A DNA stretch of 6,119 bases from Limnohabitans sp. (GTDB taxonomy: Bacteria; Pseudomonadota; Gammaproteobacteria; Burkholderiales; Burkholderiaceae_C), in contig JAKFXJ010000181.1 in assembly GCA_021731425.1 (NCBI GenBank), forward strand, positions 1 to 6,119, in the 5' to 3' direction. The position numbers were made by a program, and so were the translations under genes. This document shows positions 5,932 through 6,119 of the stretch, in pieces. The number at the start of each line of letters is the position of its first letter. The first letter of the stretch is position 1. The notes below the pieces were generated by a model. The model saw nothing but the letters and a program-made list of their open reading frames with translations. It searched no databases and was not told the origin of the DNA.

Positions 5932-6119
5932 TTGGCCTGTTTGACCCACTGGCGACACCCCCGCGTTCAGCTGTTGACACCCTTCACACCATGGGGTCTC
6001 CTCGTTTTCAGTGCAATAAGTGACGGTACGCAAAGCTAGCACTGGCGCGGGGGTGGTCTGGGTAGACCGTTGATTTCATTGACTTTCCTGTTCGCTTTGT
6101 AAACGGGTATGGTGGCCTC

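Larger units (their letters stand above)
5759..6119. other. 361-bp upstream region without a convincing gene
   Basis: No frame here has a believable start, ribosome site and protein-like translation. The left half carries the receptor promoter, a leader hairpin and a 7+7 inverted repeat, listed separately. A CGGG-TGAT-CCCG repeat (5867-5878) lies directly upstream of the -35 box. The right half (5932-6119) holds a TTGACA (5974-5979) without a good -10 at normal spacing on the plus strand, and a GGTCT-GGGT-AGACC inverted repeat (6055-6068). It ends in TTGACT (6079-6084) followed by ATGGTGGCCTC at the window edge (6109-6119). The last could be the beginning of a rightward gene, but it has no Shine-Dalgarno and too few codons to judge. 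Confidence 0.6.

Noticed and set aside
5985..6003. AGGAG followed by ATG-GTG-TGA on the minus strand, a possible two-codon minigene
   Set aside because: The Shine-Dalgarno and spacing are good, but such a short match is expected by chance and there is no promoter evidence.
5908..6044. Short minus-strand open frame with several cysteines (about 44 codons from a GTG)
   Set aside because: It has no ribosome site at its GTG, no recognisable motif, and overlaps the inverted repeat; most likely chance.

Overview
This 6.1-kb, GC-rich window looks like chromosomal DNA from a betaproteobacterium of the order Burkholderiales, probably Comamonadaceae-like. The taxonomic guess rests on the Bug-type (tripartite tricarboxylate) solute receptor, the style of the gene neighbourhood and the codon choice. 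It is an inference, not a phylogenetic result.

Layout. Positions 1-398 (+) hold the 3' end of a periplasmic amino-acid-type ABC-transporter solute-binding protein. A 63-bp spacer follows, then a carboxymuconolactone decarboxylase/AhpD-fold protein on the + strand (462-1037). It meets, tail to tail, a leftward block of five genes that fills 1065-5758 on the minus strand. In order of transcription these are a Bug/TTT solute receptor (5758-4775), a PuuE-like polysaccharide-deacetylase-fold protein (4775-3867), an amidase-signature hydrolase (3863-2436), an alpha/beta hydrolase (2432-1584) and a small cupin (1559-1065). The last 361 bp (5759-6119) contain no convincing gene and hold the control region of the block.

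The five minus-strand genes are almost certainly one operon. The first junction overlaps by one base (TGATG), the next two have 3-base gaps (TGA-GGC-ATG and TGA-GCC-ATG), and the last has a 24-base gap with a good Shine-Dalgarno. A plausible promoter (TTGCCA, 17 bp, CATACT) lies upstream of the receptor gene. A perfect 7+7 inverted repeat at 5911-5931 could be an operator, and a GC-rich hairpin (5802-5818) would lie in the 5' leader. A hairpin at 1062-1084 sits between the convergent gene ends.

Functionally, the operon reads as capture of a small carboxylate or amide in the periplasm followed by two or three hydrolytic steps, on a ureide-like or amide C-N bond and possibly an ester or C-C bond, with a cupin as an accessory enzyme. 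No TTT membrane subunits (TctA/TctB) and no regulator gene are in the window. The substrate cannot be read from the sequence. The set appears to be an uncharacterised catabolic cassette made of known families; I see no phage, transposon, CRISPR, tRNA or rRNA features.
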